8,020 nucleotides of DNA from JANRLJ01 sp033762735 (GTDB taxonomy: Bacteria; Chloroflexota; Anaerolineae; Aggregatilineales; Phototrophicaceae). Location: contig JANRLJ010000254.1 of NCBI GenBank assembly GCA_033762735.1, positions 1-8,020 on the forward strand, in the 5' to 3' direction. The translations under genes were made by a program, and so were the position numbers. Below are positions 6,317 through 8,020 of the stretch, in pieces (position 1 is the first letter of the stretch; the number at the start of each line of letters is the position of its first letter). The notes beneath the pieces were generated by a model, which worked only from the letters and a program-made list of their open reading frames with translations, searched no databases and had not been told where the DNA came from.

Positions 6317-6730
6317 TTAGTGGTTGTAGGGCGTGGACTGGAACAACGCTGAGTCAAGCGCTGTCCACACCTCCTGCATGTCCTGTCGCGTAATCTGCGC
6401 CTGCCATTTGCTGCTGCCCACCCAACCAATGAGGTTAAAGCGCCCGTTCGGCAGCATCTCCACACTGATATGGGTCGTGATTGAAGGCTGATTCGTGGTG
6501 CGCAGGGGTGCCGTTCGGATGCGGCTGGTCAGATCGGCGGCCTTCTGTGGATAGAGCAACTGCCCCAGGCACAGCCATAAAATCTGCGCCGCACGGTAGG
6601 AAAGCACCCGCGCCCATTTCAGATGATTGACCGTCTCGCCACCCAGAACAATGGCATTCCCACTCGATTTACGGGCGACGAATATCCCGGTTGAATTTCC
6701 ATAGTTGACTTGTGTTTCGTTGAACATCAT
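6317..6730 (-). CDS. Protein of unknown function downstream of selD
   Basis: 137 residues; I do not recognise the family. The N-terminal third looks beta-rich (GIFVARKSSGNAIVLGG). A helical, partly hydrophobic segment follows at about 40-60 (RAAQILWLCLGQLLYP), too interrupted by charged residues on its N side for a confident membrane helix. A second beta-rich part (about 84-112, THISVEMLPNGRFNLIGWVG) and a C-terminal helix (about 114-130) complete it. There is a single Cys (C54). No signal peptide is seen. The start is ATG 6728-6730 or the adjacent ATG 6725-6727, both just after AGGGTGAG. It begins 33 bases after the selD stop with no terminator between, so it is probably in the selD transcript. 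A role in selenium metabolism would be guilt by association only. Confidence 0.8.
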   Translation of the reverse strand: MMFNETQVNYGNSTGIFVARKSSGNAIVLGGETVNHLKWARVLSYRAAQILWLCLGQLLYPQKAADLTSRIRTAPLRTTNQPSITTHISVEMLPNGRFNLIGWVGSSKWQAQITRQDMQEVWTALDSALFQSTPYNH

Positions 6731-6763
6731 CTCACCCTGATTGTTTGTCCTACGTCTGTAAGA

Positions 6764-7813
6764 CTACTTTCGGATGAGAAGTGTTCCACCTCCCGCCGCA
6801 ACTTCCCCGATGATGGCGGCGTTTTCATCCCCCTGACGGATGATCTCCGCCAAAAGTCGGTCAGCGTCCTCAGCCGCAACGGCTATCAGCAGACCGCCCG
6901 ACGTTTGCGGGTCGAACAGCAAGGCCTGCTCGTACTCCTCAAAAGCACCTCCAAAACGCACAAACTCACCGAAAAAGTCGGCGTTGCGGCGCATCCCACC
7001 GGGGAAGGTGTCCTGCCGGGCATAGTCCAGCACCCCAGGCAGCCAGCGCAGGGATGAGAACGATAGATGGAAATCCACCTGCCCGCCCGCGATCATTTCA
7101 CGGGCGTGGCCGAGCAAGCCAAACCCGGTAATATCCGTCATCGCATGGACATTGCTTTGTCTGGCCGCTCGCGAGGCATCCCGATTAAGGCGGCTCATGC
7201 TGGCAACCGCCGCCTGTACATGCTCATCGACAGCACGGCTGTTTTTTAGGGCGGTCGTCACCACCCCTGTCCCCAGCGCTTTGGTCAGGATCAGCCTGTC
7301 ACCCGGCTGTGCGCCGCTTTTGGTCAGGATGCGATTGGGCTGCACGATGCCGGTCACCGCAAGGCCATATTTTGGCTCCTTATCGGTGACGGTGTGCCCG
7401 CCCGCGACAACGGCACCCGCCTCGCGCACCTTCTCCGCCCCACCGCGCAGAATCTCCGTCAGGATGCTCATGTCGAGTCCATCAGGGAAGGCGACGAGGT
7501 TAATCGCCATCAATGGATCGCCACCCATCGCATACACATCACTCAGCGCATTGGCTGCCGCAATCGCGCCGAAGTCATAAGCGTCATCCACCACAGGCGG
7601 GAAGAAATCGACGGTGGAAACGATGCCGCGCTCAGCATCCAGCGCATAGACAGCCGAATCGTCCGGTGAGTCCAAACCCACCAACAGCGCCGGAAAATCT
7701 TCAGTTGCGAAAATACCCTTTAGCGGACGCAGCACGTGCGCCAGGTCACGTGGACCCAGTTTAGACGCTCAACCCGCGCAGGCAGCCAGCGACGTGAGTT
7801 TGATCCCACTCAT
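6764..7813 (-). CDS. selD: Selenophosphate synthetase SelD, selenocysteine-containing (in-frame TGA)
   Basis: Selenide, water dikinase: makes selenophosphate from selenide and ATP, the selenium donor for tRNA-Sec and for selenouridine. The full product is 349 residues if TGA 7769-7771 is read as Sec15 (context CAG-U15-ASK18LGP). U15 and K18 keep the spacing of E. coli C17 and K20, both essential. D51/D52 (DSPDDSAVY), D69 (STVDFF), G-G-H-T at 138-141 and D227 (DITGFGLLGH) are the ATP/metal-binding motifs. FDPQTSGG is at 300-307. The start is ATG 7811-7813 with GAGGA nine bases upstream. A stop-free frame begins only at GTG 7733-7735; calling that as the start would drop 26 residues including the active site. 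The neighbour downstream is an unknown gene. Identity is certain; Sec is very likely from position and homology. Confidence 0.95.
7726..7771 (-). promoter_or_regulatory. Sec UGA codon and candidate bacterial SECIS element
   Basis: The TGA is at 7769-7771. Downstream, GGCGCA (7737-7742) pairs with TGCGTC (7726-7731), six pairs with one G-U, around a CGTGC loop. The loop begins 32 bases after the UGA and has G as its second base. This fits the published bacterial SECIS pattern (loop 16-37 bases away, G in the first two loop bases). A competing hairpin, CTGGGTC / GACCTGG with loop CACGT (7741-7759), is nearer but lacks that G. Confidence 0.55.
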
Positions 7814-7849
7814 GTCGAATGTTCCTCGTTGAACCCGAACGACCCCGCG

Positions 7850-7878
7850 AGTATAGGCAATTTGCGCACTGGCGACAA
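7850..7878 (-). promoter_or_regulatory. Sigma70-type promoter of selD
   Basis: Minus strand: TTGTCG (7873-7878), a 17-base spacer and TATACT (7850-7855). The -35 matches four of six consensus bases and the -10 five of six. The predicted start near 7843 gives a leader of about 30 bases before ATG 7813, which also supports that start. Confidence 0.6.
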
Positions 7879-7904
7879 CCGTTTGAATGAGAAAAGCTTG
7901 AGTC

Positions 7905-7933
7905 TTGCACGGGGCGCGGATGTCCTGTATACT
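7905..7933 (+). promoter_or_regulatory. Sigma70-type promoter of tRNA-Pro
   Basis: TTGCAC (7905-7910), a 17-base spacer and TATACT (7928-7933). The predicted start near 7940 is only a few bases before the mature tRNA 5' end at 7946. A GC-rich stretch follows at 7934-7938 (GCGCT). Confidence 0.65.
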
Positions 7934-7945
7934 GCGCTGTAAGTT

Positions 7946-8019
7946 CGGGGTGTGGCGCAGCCTGGTAGCGCGCTTGCATGGGGTGCAAGAGGTCATGGGT
8001 TCGAATCCCGTCACCCCGA
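7946..8019 (+). tRNA. tRNA-Pro (anticodon GGG)
   Basis: A complete cloverleaf can be drawn. The acceptor is CGGGGTG (7946-7952) with CACCCCG (8012-8018). The D-stem GCGC pairs with GCGC (7955-7958, 7968-7971). The anticodon stem CTTGC / GCAAG encloses the loop ATGGGGT, giving anticodon GGG at 7980-7982. The variable loop has five bases. The T-arm ATGGG / CCCGT (with one T-G wobble pair) encloses TTCGAAT at 8000-8006. The discriminator is A8019. Base 8020 is C, so a 3' CCA may be encoded, but the window ends there. It reads CCC and CCU proline codons. Confidence 0.97.
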
Positions 8020-8020
8020 C

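Noticed and set aside
7769..7771. TGA as a nonsense mutation making selD a pseudogene
   Set aside because: The rest of the gene is intact, the codon sits exactly at the known Cys/Sec position, and flanking residues and start signals are conserved.
7769..8014. Minus-strand open frame of 81 codons ending at TGA 7769-7771 and crossing the tRNA
   Set aside because: Its last 14 codons are the true N-terminus of SelD before the Sec codon. The upstream part overlaps tRNA-Pro, so it is not a separate gene.

Overview
This is a bacterial chromosomal segment of roughly 55-60 % GC, densely packed, with Shine-Dalgarno-led genes and sigma70-type promoters. It holds an Fe-S cluster assembly (SUF) operon, a divergent Fe-S accessory gene, a selenophosphate synthetase operon and a tRNA gene. 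The order sufC-sufB-sufD followed by a Rieske ferredoxin, and the style of the proteins, suggest a Chloroflexota-like bacterium. That placement is inference from memory of similar loci. No rRNA or other taxonomic marker is present.

Left part (1-5746, all minus strand). Transcription runs right to left from a near-perfect promoter at 5718-5746 through sufC, sufB, sufD, a Rieske [2Fe-2S] protein and a glycerophosphodiester phosphodiesterase that leaves the window at base 1. SufC is the ATPase, and SufB and SufD form the scaffold on which Fe-S clusters are built. sufB is interrupted in frame by a 406-residue intein carrying a LAGLIDADG homing endonuclease, so SufB must be spliced from 888 to 482 residues before it can work. 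A perfect or near-perfect hairpin lies in each of two gaps: sufB/sufD (long stem, no U-run) and sufD/Rieske (terminator-like). The 299-base gap 5635-5933 holds the sufC ribosome binding site, overlapping inverted repeats in the leader, the leftward suf promoter and the rightward promoter of the next gene.

Middle (5862-6295, plus strand). A 102-residue DUF59/MIP18-family (SufT-like) protein has its own promoter and a strong intrinsic terminator. It is transcribed divergently from the suf operon and probably serves the same pathway.

Right part (6317-7878, minus strand). selD is followed by a 137-residue gene of unknown function, probably co-transcribed. The true selD start lies 26 codons upstream of the longest stop-free frame. 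An in-frame TGA at 7769-7771 falls exactly at the catalytic Cys/Sec position of SelD, so this SelD is almost certainly a selenoprotein, with a bacterial SECIS-like hairpin just downstream. The organism should therefore decode UGA as selenocysteine and needs selA, selB and selC elsewhere.

Right edge (7905-8020, plus strand). A tRNA-Pro(GGG) with its own promoter diverges from selD.

The main points for a reader are the SufB intein with a compositionally distinct endonuclease core, and the selenocysteine-containing SelD that plain ORF calling truncates. No CRISPR array, IS element or transposase was seen.
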